From positions 78,783,540 to 78,847,539 of the forward strand of contig OY755246.1 of assembly GCA_963576725.1 (NCBI GenBank): a DNA stretch of 64,000 nucleotides, given 5' to 3'. This DNA is from Azorinus chamasolen. Lineage: Eukaryota > Mollusca > Bivalvia > Cardiida > Solecurtidae. Each line of letters begins with the position of its first letter. Within the stretch, counting starts at the first letter, position 1. Below the pieces are notes generated by a model. It had not been told where the DNA came from. It saw only the letters and a list, made by a program, of their open reading frames with translations, and made no database searches. Positions 1-8,877 of the stretch are shown piece after piece. A program made the position numbers and the translations under genes.

Positions 1-720
1 ACTGGGGGAGTGTCAGTGAAGCCAGTCTTTTTCATGAAGACTTGTCACTGGCAGTCTAACGGATTTAAACATCAGTTTCATTTTGAAGGTAATATTCCAG
101 TCTTCACGAAAAACTGTCTGTAGACGGAATGTACTCTGCCATCCTTCAACGGAACAATTTTTGAATTATGCAGTATTGTTGATAACCATCCGATGTTGTG
201 CACCTGCGATTGCAGATTAGTCTTCAGCATTAATCTGTCATGCTTCAACAGAACTTCTTTAAATTTTACAGTGTTTTTGATTACCATCGGAATGTGCACC
301 TGTGATAACAGTTTCCTTCTTGAATTATCTCCCTTTTTGTAATTTTAACAAGTTAAATGTTGTCCATAGCTTTATTCTGCCGTATCTGAACAGATTTTTG
401 TTGAATTGTGTAGTATTGTTGAACACCATCTGAAATTGTGCTCCTGCGCTTGTGGTTTTGATTTGATTCTTCAATCATGAATTATCTCCCTTCTCTTAGT
501 TTTAATAAACATCACTTCCTTCTTGAATTATCTCCCTTTTTTGATATTTTAACAAGTAAAATATTGTACACAGCAATATTCTGCCATGCCTCAACAGAAT
601 TTGTTTAAACTTTGCAGTATTATTGATCACCATCTCTGAAATTGTGCATCTGCAATAAAGGTTTTGATTTGTCCCTTTGTGCATGAATGAATGATCTCTC
701 TTTTGTTATTTAACAAATGA
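1..720. repeat. Degenerate tandem repeat, about 3 units of roughly 200 bp
   Basis: Phrases such as TGAATTATCTCCCTT, a variant of GTAGTATTGTTGA, and CACCATC followed by TGTGC(A/T)CCTGCG recur near 130-330, 340-500 and 530-700. The units are diverged and no coding potential is visible. Origin not recognised. Confidence 0.5.
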
Positions 721-1288
721 AAATTTAGCGGTCCATCTCGGTGTCAAATGTGAGTAACGAGTTGTTTTAAAAAGATAAATTTAATAAATCCAATAGTCAT
801 GAACAGGAATGCAAGATTCTATTTATAACATAACAAACACACATGTTTTTGCAGCCAATATATCAGCAATAACATGGATTGTTGCAAACTTTCCTTACAT
901 ATTGAAATGATCAATGAAAGGGTGTTATTAGGTTTCTCTAAGTGACTGGGACAAAGTAGGTCCAAAATTTCGAACTTTTTATTGACTTACTGTCATATCA
1001 ACCAATTTAGATCTCTCTGATGTTCAATTTATCTGTGATAGTATATGATAAAAAAAAATACAGGAACACATCAAAATAAATTCTGAGTTCCATTTTCAAT
1101 ATACAAACATGTCACATTATGACATCACTGTACAAAGTGTGCCCTTTGCTCAAAGTGATGATAGCGTGATGTCATGCTGGAGCCACGAGCTATGATATAA
1201 TATCGTATCTTTAACTGTCTATGGGATGGAAATTTGACAGTTGATGTCAATAATGTCATTTGGCTATGATGTCATACCATTTTTTAAA
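721..1288. other. Unassigned non-coding stretch
   Basis: AT-rich sequence with no exon, RNA gene or recognisable repeat end. Short runs around 1100-1270 repeat ATGTCA/TGACAT words but form no clear element. Confidence 0.4.
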
Positions 1289-1381
1289 AATTTTTTTTTG
1301 AGTTATGGCCCTTTTTTTTCAGTGGACAAGCACCAAATCAGATGAGTGTTGGCGCCGAATGCGTGCCAGCTCTTGTTTTAA
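1289..1381. mobile_element. Pearl-like element fragment (3' end)
   Basis: GAGTTATGGCCCTTTT at about 1300 followed by CCAGCTCTTGTTTTA at about 1366. These are the core-repeat phrase and terminal phrase shared with larger tandem-core elements at 39.99, 52.96 and 58.45 kb. Truncated; family assignment is by internal comparison. Confidence 0.4.
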
Positions 1382-1392
1382 AATACAGCTAC

Positions 1393-1582
1393 TGGCTTTA
1401 TCCTTTCATGCATTTGCAAACAGAGTAGACCCCGATCAGACGGCTCCTATAAAGCCGTTTCATAACTTTCTAAAATGGCTATAATGTTCCACCTTCCATA
1501 TTTTATTATAACTGTTTTGTTCATGAATATTCAGTAGGAATTGACATTTGGAATAAACATAAAAATATTGGCAAAGGGTTAA
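1393..1582 (+). mobile_element. F1b MITE, 5'-degraded
   Basis: Contains GCAAACAGAGTAGACC, a broken hairpin (CGGCTCCTATAAAGCCG) and the F1b right half with CTTTCTAAAATGGCTATAAT, ending AAAGGGTTAA. Left TTAA end not identified. Confidence 0.6.
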
Positions 1583-1688
1583 TGCAGACTTAAAGGAATG
1601 CTTTCGATGGAGCTTTCTTCATAGATTTCAGTCTGCTCTGAGCAACCACATCTGTACTGGATGTAAAAAACTTCAAGGCCATTTATTG

Positions 1689-1833
1689 TGTCACCTGCTG
1701 AGAGGCAGTGTGTCATTTAGGGATCACTTTTCTGTTGTGTGTCTGTCCGACACACTTTTTTGTCTGTCACTTTTTTTTTTTTACTAATACTTCTCCTAGA
1801 AGGTGACACATGTGTTCCTCTGAACACTCTTGT
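1689..1833. mobile_element. Short GTGTCACCT...AGGTGACAC element
   Basis: Inverted ends GTGTCACCTGCTGAGAGG and AGAAGGTGACACATGTG bracket a TGTCTGTC-rich core. The ends match the larger element at 52961-53497, so this is probably a core-deleted member of the same pearl-like group. Confidence 0.5.
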
Positions 1834-2110
1834 ATTTGATATAAAACAGTATATACAATAAAATCTTCTTTAATCAAAACATGAAAATAAAAATACAAAA
1901 GTCAGGCAGGAAATTTGAAAATGGCACAAAAGTTCACAGCAACAGAAGACGCAAACTGTGTAAAACACAGCAACTAGTGTGTTTCTATAATGCATTAGTA
2001 CTTTGTCTCCTGTAAAATCTGAGGCTGGCTATGTGAAAAGTTTTGAAAACCAATCTTTAGTTCATTGTTCATGATATTTGTTCTTACATGAATAGTCATG
2101 GAAGAATGGG
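1834..2110. other. Unassigned non-coding stretch
   Basis: No exon, hairpin or repeat end seen. It lies 3' of the minus-strand death-domain exon and could include its 3' UTR; no clear polyadenylation signal was found. Confidence 0.3.
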
Positions 2111-2263
2111 TTAATCCTTTCCTCCATAAATACACCTTTCTATGCCTCTGTAACCATTGTGATAAGAAATTCTAAAATTTTCCTTTTCTCTAGTTAATGC
2201 CACTTTTGGGTAGATGCATCCAAAGAGGTTGGATCTAAAATAGCCTATGGAGGAAAGGGTTAA
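2111..2263 (+). mobile_element. F2 MITE lacking its hairpin
   Basis: TTAA at both ends, left end CCTTTCCTCCATAAATACACC, right end AATAGCCTATGGAGGAAAGG. The central fold-back is missing, leaving about 150 bp instead of about 230. It sits about 50 bp beyond the stop codon of the minus-strand death-domain exon. Confidence 0.8.
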
Positions 2264-2314
2264 TATATGCTTTTTATCTATGGCTGTGGTTGGGACAAGA
2301 AATTGACTGTTCAT

Positions 2315-2578
2315 TCACACGAGACTTAGCTCAGTTTGCTCATGTTCTACAACAAACTTTTGTAAATCCTGTCTCTTCATCGTAGTTAGGACGCTCTTCA
2401 ACTGTATCAGTTTACCCTCATCCCCTGTGTTGTCACGATCTCTCCAGCTAATAAGCATGGCCTTGGCGGCCATCTTGGAGGAGGAGTTTTGATTCTGTAT
2501 CTCCTTGAGTTCTGATTGGCTGAATTTCAAATTCTTGGCAAGCACTTTCCATTGGCTGTCGACTTTCTCCCCTAATGT
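2315..2578 (-). CDS. Terminal exon of a death-domain protein (partial)
   Basis: On the minus strand an acceptor (TTCTTCCTACAG) opens into an 87-codon phase-0 exon ending in TAG. The product has the death-domain pattern: WKVLAKNLKFSQSELKEI (helix 2 tryptophan and helix 3), then AKAMLISWRDR (the ML-x-x-W core of helix 4), then a leucine-rich pair of helices (LIQLKSVL, DLQKFVVEHE). The domain is nearly at the C-terminus, as in FADD- or CRADD-type adaptors, but the family member cannot be named from this exon alone. Upstream exons should lie at higher coordinates on the minus strand and were not recognised. It could belong to a gene nested antisense to NCAPD3, to a divergent neighbour, or be an isolated duplicated exon. 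Confidence 0.72.
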   Translation of the reverse strand, partial: TLGEKVDSQWKVLAKNLKFSQSELKEIQNQNSSSKMAAKAMLISWRDRDNTGDEGKLIQLKSVLTTMKRQDLQKFVVEHEQTELSLV

Positions 2579-2732
2579 CTGTAGGAAGAAGTCTGACAGA
2601 AATAACCCCATTATTGGTGTTAGAATATTCTTGTTGGCATAACGATAAAATGATACATGTGGCTTGTTGAAGAACTATGAATCTGTTGGATCAGTCATCA
2701 TTATTTCTGGAAAGATAATAAAATCAGCACTG

Positions 2733-2966
2733 TTAACCCTTTCCTCCATAAATACGCCTTTGTACGCCTATGTAATAACCACTTCTTGAAACTACATGTA
2801 TTGTAATAAATAGAGCCTTTACTCCTATAGGAGCAAATGCTCTATTTATCACAATGGTTTCAGCTACAAAATTCTAAAATTTTACTTTTCTCTAGTAAAT
2901 GCTCCTTTTGGGTATATTCATTCAAAGAGGTTGGGTCTCAAAATAGCCTATGGAGGAAAGGGTTAA
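2733..2966 (+). mobile_element. F2 MITE, complete
   Basis: Flanked by TTAA; ends CCCTTTCCTCCATAAATACG and GCCTATGGAGGAAAGGG; central arms CTCCTATAGGAGCAAATGC. TTAA targets and CCC-type ends fit piggyBac-mobilised non-autonomous elements (inference). Confidence 0.85.
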
Positions 2967-3061
2967 TCCTTATCCTGGCAAAAAAATTATTTCAGCTAAA
3001 ACTGATATGCAGCAAATTTTACTTAATATCATTTCATTCAAGGTTTTGAGAAACTACTGAA

Positions 3062-3132
3062 CAAGTGTTGGATCCTGGTGACACGCTGAGTTACTCGGCG
3101 TGTCATCTGGATCAAAGCTTTTTGCAAATAAC
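3062..3132. repeat. F5 hairpin
   Basis: Imperfect palindrome around TGACACGCTGAGTTACTCGG with GATCC near both arms; related to the complete F7 element at 15481. Confidence 0.55.
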
Positions 3133-3166
3133 AGTTAGGTCGAGATTAGGGTTAATGTTTCAACTG

Positions 3167-3366
3167 TTAACCATTTACTCCATAAATACACCTTTCTACA
3201 CCTTTACAAACAAAGTAGACCCAGATCAGACTATAGGAGCTGTCTGATCACAGGCTGCCTCGTTTGCTTATGATGTAGTATAGATGTGATTTTACAATTT
3301 TTGCACTCATGTGTCATGTGTTATTGTGACAAAATCTAATTAATGAATTTGGCATCATTATTCCTT
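3167..3366 (+). mobile_element. F1 MITE, right end degraded
   Basis: Starts GTTAACCATTTACTCCATAA and continues with CAAACAAAGTAGACCCAGAT and the F1 right half. Confidence 0.65.
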
Positions 3367-3379
3367 AGATTATAATAAT

Positions 3380-3621
3380 ATATAAATTAGATAATTATTA
3401 AAAAATGTCATGAACACAAGAATGTTTGGCCATGACAGAAACTGTAGAATCATATCTATATTATTTCATAAGCAAACAGAGCAGACCTTGATCAGGTGGA
3501 TCCTATAGGAGCTTTCTGATTTGGGTCTATTCTGATCAGACAACTGATACCAGCGCCACCTGATCTGGGTCTAGTCTGTTTGCAAATGTATCAAAAGATG
3601 TTTATAAGAAGGAAAAGGTTA
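3380..3621 (-). mobile_element. F1 MITE, minus orientation
   Basis: AAACTGTAGAATCATATC, then GCAAACAGAGCAGACC, a rearranged double hairpin, then AAGGAAAAGGTTAA. Confidence 0.65.
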
Positions 3622-3701
3622 AGGATTGGTGATTTTTATGAAACAAGTTGAGCACTTAAGCTTGCGCGTCAAAGTGAGATCAGATCAGACAGTGCTTGTA
3701 G

Positions 3702-3941
3702 GACTATTCATGTAAGAAATAATGACTTCATGAATATTCATGTAAGAAATAATGACATAATGACTTTATAAATATTCATGTAAGAAATAATGACTTCATG
3801 CATATTCATGTAAGAAATAATGACTTCATAAATATTCATGTAAGAAATAATGACTTCATGAATATTCATGTAAGAAATAATGACTTCATAAATATTCATG
3901 TAAGAAATAATGACTTCATAAATATTCATGTAAGAAATAAT
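3702..3941. repeat. 30-bp minisatellite derived from the F1 terminus
   Basis: About seven tandem units of GAATATTCATGTAAGAAATA plus ATGACTTCAT, one with a 9-bp insertion. The unit is the subterminal sequence of F1 elements. Reading frames across it are repeat artefacts because 30 is a multiple of 3. Confidence 0.85.
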
Positions 3942-3982
3942 GGCCGTTAATTTTGTACTTAATGAAAACTTAAAGAGTTTAA

Positions 3983-4504
3983 AACCCTTTCCCTCCTATG
4001 AATGCTCTTTCACACCTTTACAATCAGAGTAGACCTAGGTCAGACTGCTCCTCTAGGACCCATCTGATCAAAGTCTGCTCTGTTTGCTTCTGAAATTATT
4101 TAGATCTGATCCTAAAGTTTCTGTTAATCCATTCCCTCATATTGACGCCTTTTGAAGCCTCTCCAAAAGTCACTTTTTGAAACAATTGTGATAAATAGAG
4201 CATTTGTTCCTATGGAGCAAATGCTCTATTTATCACAATGGTTTCATAACTACATAATTCTAAAGTTTTCCTTTTCTCTAATAAATGTTCCTTTTCAGTA
4301 GATTTATTAAAAAAGGATGGCTCTATAAATAGCCTATGGGGCAATGGGTTAAGCAAAACATTCCCTTGAAAATTTTGCTTTATAAAAATTAAGTTAATGA
4401 ATATTCATGAAGTGATGATTTAATGTGTAAATCGAGGGCTTGGTGCAATACTATTCTAACGCCTTCACTTTGTGAGTCAAAATGTTCATTAGCGAAAGGG
4501 TTAA
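3983..4504 (+). mobile_element. F1 MITE interrupted by an F2 MITE
   Basis: F1 left half (CCCTTTCCCTCCTATGAATG, GTCTGCTCTGTTTGCTTCTG) is broken after AAAGTTTCTG by an F2 element and resumes at GCAAAACATTCCCTTG. Its right part also holds a half D hairpin (GAGGGCTTGGTGCAATACTA, about 4434). It ends GCGAAAGGGTTAA. Confidence 0.65.
4124..4352 (+). mobile_element. F2 MITE nested in F1
   Basis: TTAA at both ends, F2 ends CCATTCCCTCATATTGACGC and AGCCTATGGGGCAATGGG, central GAGCAAATGCTC hairpin. Host F1 sequence continues on both sides. Confidence 0.8.
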
Positions 4505-4508
4505 GCCA

Positions 4509-4764
4509 TTAACCAATGACCTCATACTGACACCTTTTGACGCATCTTTAAAAGTCACTTTTTGAAACAATTGCTATATATAGAACATTTGCTATATATA
4601 GAGCAATATATATATATATATATATGCTCTATTTATCACAGTGGTTTCAAAAAAACAAATTTAATTCTCAAAGTTACCTATCATCTAGTAAAATTAATGC
4701 TCTTTTCAGAAGATTTTTTCAAAAAGGTTAGATCTAAAAAATAGCCTATGCGGGAATGAGTTAA
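4509..4764 (+). mobile_element. F2 MITE with a TA-expanded hairpin
   Basis: TTAA-flanked F2 ends; the hairpin tip has become an AT dinucleotide run at about 4606-4625. Diverged copy. Confidence 0.7.
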
Positions 4765-4851
4765 CAATGTTTGGCTTACTGTTGTGTTATAACAAGTAAA
4801 ACTTATCTAAAGCCACCTCCATAAAGAAGTGTAATTTGAAGTCTTTACTCT

Positions 4852-5074
4852 TTTCCTGTTGAATATTCATATTAAAAAGTATGACATCATGAATATTGAT
4901 TAGCTGAAATTTTATAATGGTACACATGATGAATTTTCAGTATACTATATAGGTAGAAGTGTCAGATCTATTGGAATTGATAAACCAGCCATTGTCAGCC
5001 TGATAGGAGCCATCTGATCTGGGTCTACTCTGTTTGCAAAAGCATGAAAAAGAGTATGATGGAAAGGCTTTAAC
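4852..5074 (-). mobile_element. F1 MITE, diverged
   Basis: TTGAATATTCAT at left, GGGTCTACTCTGTTTGCAAA towards the right, ending GGAAAGGCTTTAA. A further F1 end fragment (ATATTCATGTAAGAAATAAT) follows to about 5135. Confidence 0.6.
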
Positions 5075-5135
5075 CCTTTCCCTGATCAATATTCATGTAA
5101 GAAATAATGACATCATGAATATTAATTATACCACA

Positions 5136-5389
5136 AACAACGAAGTTGCACATCTAGTATATAGTTTTTGACCGTCCATCTGTCTGTCAGTCCATCCATC
5201 CATCAGTCTGTATCATAATAGATTGTTGCTCATAATTCATAGCACTTTCATTTCTTGACCACTTTTCCTGGAATTTGCTTTAAGAATTGTCATGAATAAA
5301 AGCTTGAATGAGGTTGATTTTCAGATGAACCACTTTTTTCCTCTGACAATGTTGTGGCGCTTACTCACTAAAGTTCTTAAGTTAGATTA
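5136..5389. other. Unassigned non-coding stretch
   Basis: Contains a short GTCCATC/GTCTGTC-rich run near 5173-5215, resembling the microsatellite part of a pearl-like element, but no delimited element or gene. Confidence 0.35.
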
Positions 5390-5522
5390 ATTTATAATGG
5401 TTTATGAACACAAGATAGTTTTGCTCTGACAGGCAGAAACTGTAGAAACAGATCTATTATAATTTTATAAGCAAACAGAACAGAGTCTGTTTGCAAATGC
5501 ATTATATGGGGGAATGTGTTAA
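5390..5522 (-). mobile_element. F1 MITE with deleted hairpin
   Basis: AAACTGTAGAAACAGATC, AAGCAAACAGAACAGAG joined directly to TCTGTTTGCAAATGC, ending GGGGAATGTGTTAA. Confidence 0.6.
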
Positions 5523-5799
5523 GGGCAAGTGGAAGCTGATATGCAGGATGGAAAGAATGCAGAAAGCTCATGCAGGGGCCAGCTTTTATTCCTAAAGTGG
5601 CTGCATGCAAAGGGGTACACTGTACTTCAAGGATTGTAGGATAGTTTTGCCAGGACTAGTTTTTATCTTGAAATTGAGCTCATTTGTCATCTGTCGTAAC
5701 TCGTCACCTTTGAAGATTATCGTAGCCAAGTAAGGTTAAATGATGTGGTATTTCCATTGTATTTCAATTGTTTACAAAATTCAACCCGTCTACAGTTGA

Positions 5800-6420
5800 A
5801 TTCATAAGACCATGTCAAACAGCTTGGATCCAGGGAAGATGTCAAGCTCATCCCTCTCAGGATCCAAACTGTTTGACACTGATTATAATGCCACTTTGAC
5901 ACCAGAAGCAGACCCGTATATCTCGGTAGATGAAATTTATATGGAGCTGAAAGTTGGGCTTAACCCATTACCTCATAGGCTATTTTTAGTTTAACCGTCA
6001 GTTTAGAGAGATTTACTGTAGGCAAAGACCTATGATAATAAAACAAATTCATGATAACTACTGCAAACAATTTCAATTGAGGTAAGATGCCAAGCTCGTC
6101 CCTCTCAGAATCCAAACTGTTTGACACTGATTATAATGCCACTTTGACACCCGAAGCCGGTGACAGTATATCTCAGGAGATATGCCTTTTCATACACTTG
6201 CAAACTGAGTAGACCCAGATCAGATGACTCCTGCAGGAGCCATCTGATCAGGATCTTTTCTATTGGTTTATGATATGAGGAAGATTTGATTCTATAGTTT
6301 TTATCAAAGCAACTTTTTGACACTGATTATAGTTTTGTAAAAACTCTGAAGAAAAGCCACTTTGAAATCCAAAGTAGATGGCAGTATATGTAAGGAGATG
6401 CAATATATTTGGTGTTGAAA
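5800..6420. repeat. Three diverged repeat units carrying F5 and F1 pieces
   Basis: TTTGACACTGATTATA with CCACTTTGACACC recurs near 5872, 6121 and 6315, followed each time by a CAGTATAT or CCGTATAT phrase. An F2 end lies at 5961-5994 and an F1 core at 6188-6310. No coding support. Confidence 0.55.
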
Positions 6421-6423
6421 GAA

Positions 6424-6648
6424 TTAACCCTTTCCCTCATATAAATGCCTTTTCACACACTTGCAAACTGAATAGACTCAGATCAGACAGCTCCTAAGTG
6501 TTTGCCTCTGACATGATATAGGTCTGATTCTGTAGTTTTTATGAAAGCAAAACATTCCCGTGAAAAGTTAACATTTTAAAATTATGGCTAATAGATATTC
6601 ATGATGTCCTTATTTCAAACATGAATATTAGAATGGGAAAGGGTTGAG
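6424..6648 (+). mobile_element. F1 MITE with deleted hairpin arm
   Basis: Starts TTAACCCTTTCCCTCATATA; one hairpin arm is lost after CAGACAGCTCCTAAG; ends GGGAAAGGGTTGAG. Confidence 0.7.
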
Positions 6649-6676
6649 TGACTGAATATTCATTAGCCTTTACCTC

Positions 6677-6899
6677 TTAACCCTTTTCTCTATTTTTTGA
6701 ACCAACCTCTTTAAAATGAGTCTACTCAAAAGGAGTAGATTCTGGAGAAAAGTAAAATTTTAGAATTTTATAGTTTGAAACCATTGTGATAAATAGAGCA
6801 TTTGTTCCAATAGGAGCAAATGCTCTATTTATCACAATGGTTTCAAGAAGTGATTAATACAGAGGCGTAGAATGGCGTATTTATGGAGGAAAGGGTTAA
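6677..6899 (-). mobile_element. F2 MITE, complete
   Basis: TTAA at both ends, GAAACCATTGTGATAAATAG in both arms, right end TATTTATGGAGGAAAGGG. Confidence 0.85.
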
Positions 6900-6926
6900 A
6901 CACTGATGAGCTGAACCTGACTGACA

Positions 6927-7000
6927 TGTGCAAACAGTTTTGATCCAGATAAGATGCCAAGTTACCGGGCGTGTCATCAGGATCCAAGCTGTTTGACACC
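6927..7000. repeat. F5 hairpin
   Basis: GCAAACAGTTTTGATCCAGA pairs imperfectly with ATCAGGATCCAAGCTGTTTG. Confidence 0.6.
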
Positions 7001-7188
7001 AGGTAGATAGTTTCTCATAAGATTGAATGAACTGGCAGTAAGTAAGAATATTTTGAAAGATATCCCCTTTACATCCCCACCAAATATATTGTGAAGATTC
7101 TTTGAGATGATTCTAAAGAATGGTTTAGTTTAGAAATGATGATTTTAGTATTTGAAGTTGCACCTTTATCTTTTGCTCTGGCACAGTG

Positions 7189-7555
7189 TTAACCATAAAT
7201 ACGCCTTTCTACGCCTCTGTAAAAGTGTCTTTATGAAACCATTGTGATAACTGATAAATAGAGCATTTGCTCCTATAGGAAGAAATGCTCTATTTATCAC
7301 AATGGTTTAAAAACTACACAATTGTTAACTTTTCCCTTTTCTCTAGTAAATGGCTGCTTTTCGGTAGATTGATTCAAAGAGGTTGTGTCTGAAAATAGCC
7401 TATGGAGGAAAGAGTTAAATTTATCTATTTATCACAATGGTTTCAAAACTACACAATTGTAAACTTTTCGTTTTATCTAGTAAATGCTTCTTTTCGGTAG
7501 ATTGATTAAAAGAGTTTGTGTCTAAAAAAAAATAGCCTATGGAGGAAAGGGTTAA
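7189..7555 (+). mobile_element. F2 MITE followed by a duplicated F2 right half
   Basis: A full F2 (7189-7418) ends GGAGGAAAGAGTTAA. It is followed by a second copy of the right half only (7419-7555), beginning TCTATTTATCACAATGG and ending GGAAAGGGTTAA. Confidence 0.75.
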
Positions 7556-7559
7556 ACTG

Positions 7560-7823
7560 TTAATCCTTTCCTCCATGAATACGCCTTTCTATGCCTTCTA
7601 CACCTTTGCAAACAGAGTAGATCCTATAGGAGGTGTCTAATCAGGGTCTGCTCTGTTTGCATTTGATATGATATAGATATCATGATTCTACAGTTTCTGC
7701 CATGACCAAAACTTTCTGTGTCCATGTGATATTATAACAAATCAATATCAACAAATAAAAAATCTAATTTATATGCATGACATAATTATTTCTTACATAA
7801 TTCTTCATGAAGGAAAGGGTTAA
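7560..7823 (+). mobile_element. F1 MITE with partly deleted hairpin
   Basis: TTAA at both ends, GCAAACAGAGTAGATCCTAT, then GCTCTGTTTGCATTTGATAT and TTCTACAGTTTCTGCCATGA, right end AAGGAAAGGGTTAA. Confidence 0.8.
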
Positions 7824-8097
7824 ACAGGTTACCAGTTTCCCCAACCTGTCTTCTTATCTGGATCCAAACTGTCTACAAAGGTGATCAGGCCCCACTTTCA
7901 ACTAAGACAGACTTGCGTTAGAATTTGAGAGTTATGCTCAAGTTGAGAATGTTTGTGAAAGCGGGCCAGCAGCAGGGACTCCCCTGTGGTAGCCATAGAT
8001 AGAATTTTTATATCGGATGACAAGTTGCTTAGCCAGAGAAACTTTTGAACACCTGGCCTTATTATCCTTAGTAGGAACATAGGCCAATAGATTAGAT

Positions 8098-8286
8098 CAA
8101 CCCTGTAGGAGCCTTCTGATCAGGGTCTGCTCTGTTTGCTTTTGAAATTACCGTATAAAAGATTTGATTACGATCTCTGCCAAAATGCCAATATAAAAAC
8201 TTCATGTGTACACGTTTTGCCATTATAAAAATCTTGAAGCTAATAAATATTCCTGATGTCATTATTTCTTACAGGGAAAGGGGTTA
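8098..8286 (+). mobile_element. F1 MITE, 5'-truncated
   Basis: Starts in the hairpin (GGAGCCTTCTGATCAGGG) and runs to ATGTCATTATTTCTTACAGG and a TTAA end. Confidence 0.65.
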
Positions 8287-8439
8287 AGTATTTAGCTTCC
8301 ACACATTTTTGTCGGCCCTACAAATTCAAAATGTGACCCCAAATAAAAGTGATAAATGTAGAGCAAAAGATAAAGTTATATGTATACCATATTTAAAATT
8401 CTGAAATCTAAATTCTATAAATGTTTAAAATTATAAAAT

Positions 8440-8535
8440 CGTCATATCATCACCAAACCCTATACGCTTTGAACACTCTTCAATAGGATTCAATAGAGTA
8501 GTCACAACTGAACATAGGGTTTGGTGAAAACATAA
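8440..8535. repeat. F9 fold-back
   Basis: CACCAAACCCTAT and ATAGGGTTTGGTG face each other across about 75 bp. Related copies lie at 21.2, 32.6 and 55.0 kb. Confidence 0.55.
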
Positions 8536-8877
8536 AGGAGATATTCTTGAAAATATTTTAATTAATGCAACTTATCTGGGCTGTCTGATTTGGGTCTATG
8601 ATGTTAGACAAGGCAGGATTATCAAGCAAAGGGCTTAGCCTGCTTACCTTTTTAAACCCAAATGTTTATGTTATTATTGAAAGGACATGTGTTTCTCTGC
8701 GGATTGTCAGCAGGAAATAGATAGAAGCTGGGAGCATGCGTGGGAATGATCTATACTACCAAATCTAAAAAGGTGTTTGAACATTAGCGAAACCTTTGCA
8801 CACTTAGTAATTGTCATCTGCAAAATTTGTCGTCTGCTTCAAAACTCTTGAATGCTTAAAATGAACTTACTGACATT
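8536..8877. other. Unassigned non-coding stretch
   Basis: No exon or delimited repeat seen between the F9 fold-back and the minisatellite. Confidence 0.35.

Noticed and set aside
3738..3929. 63-codon minus-strand frame with MNIYEVIISY repeats
   Set aside because: Translation of the 30-bp F1-terminus minisatellite.
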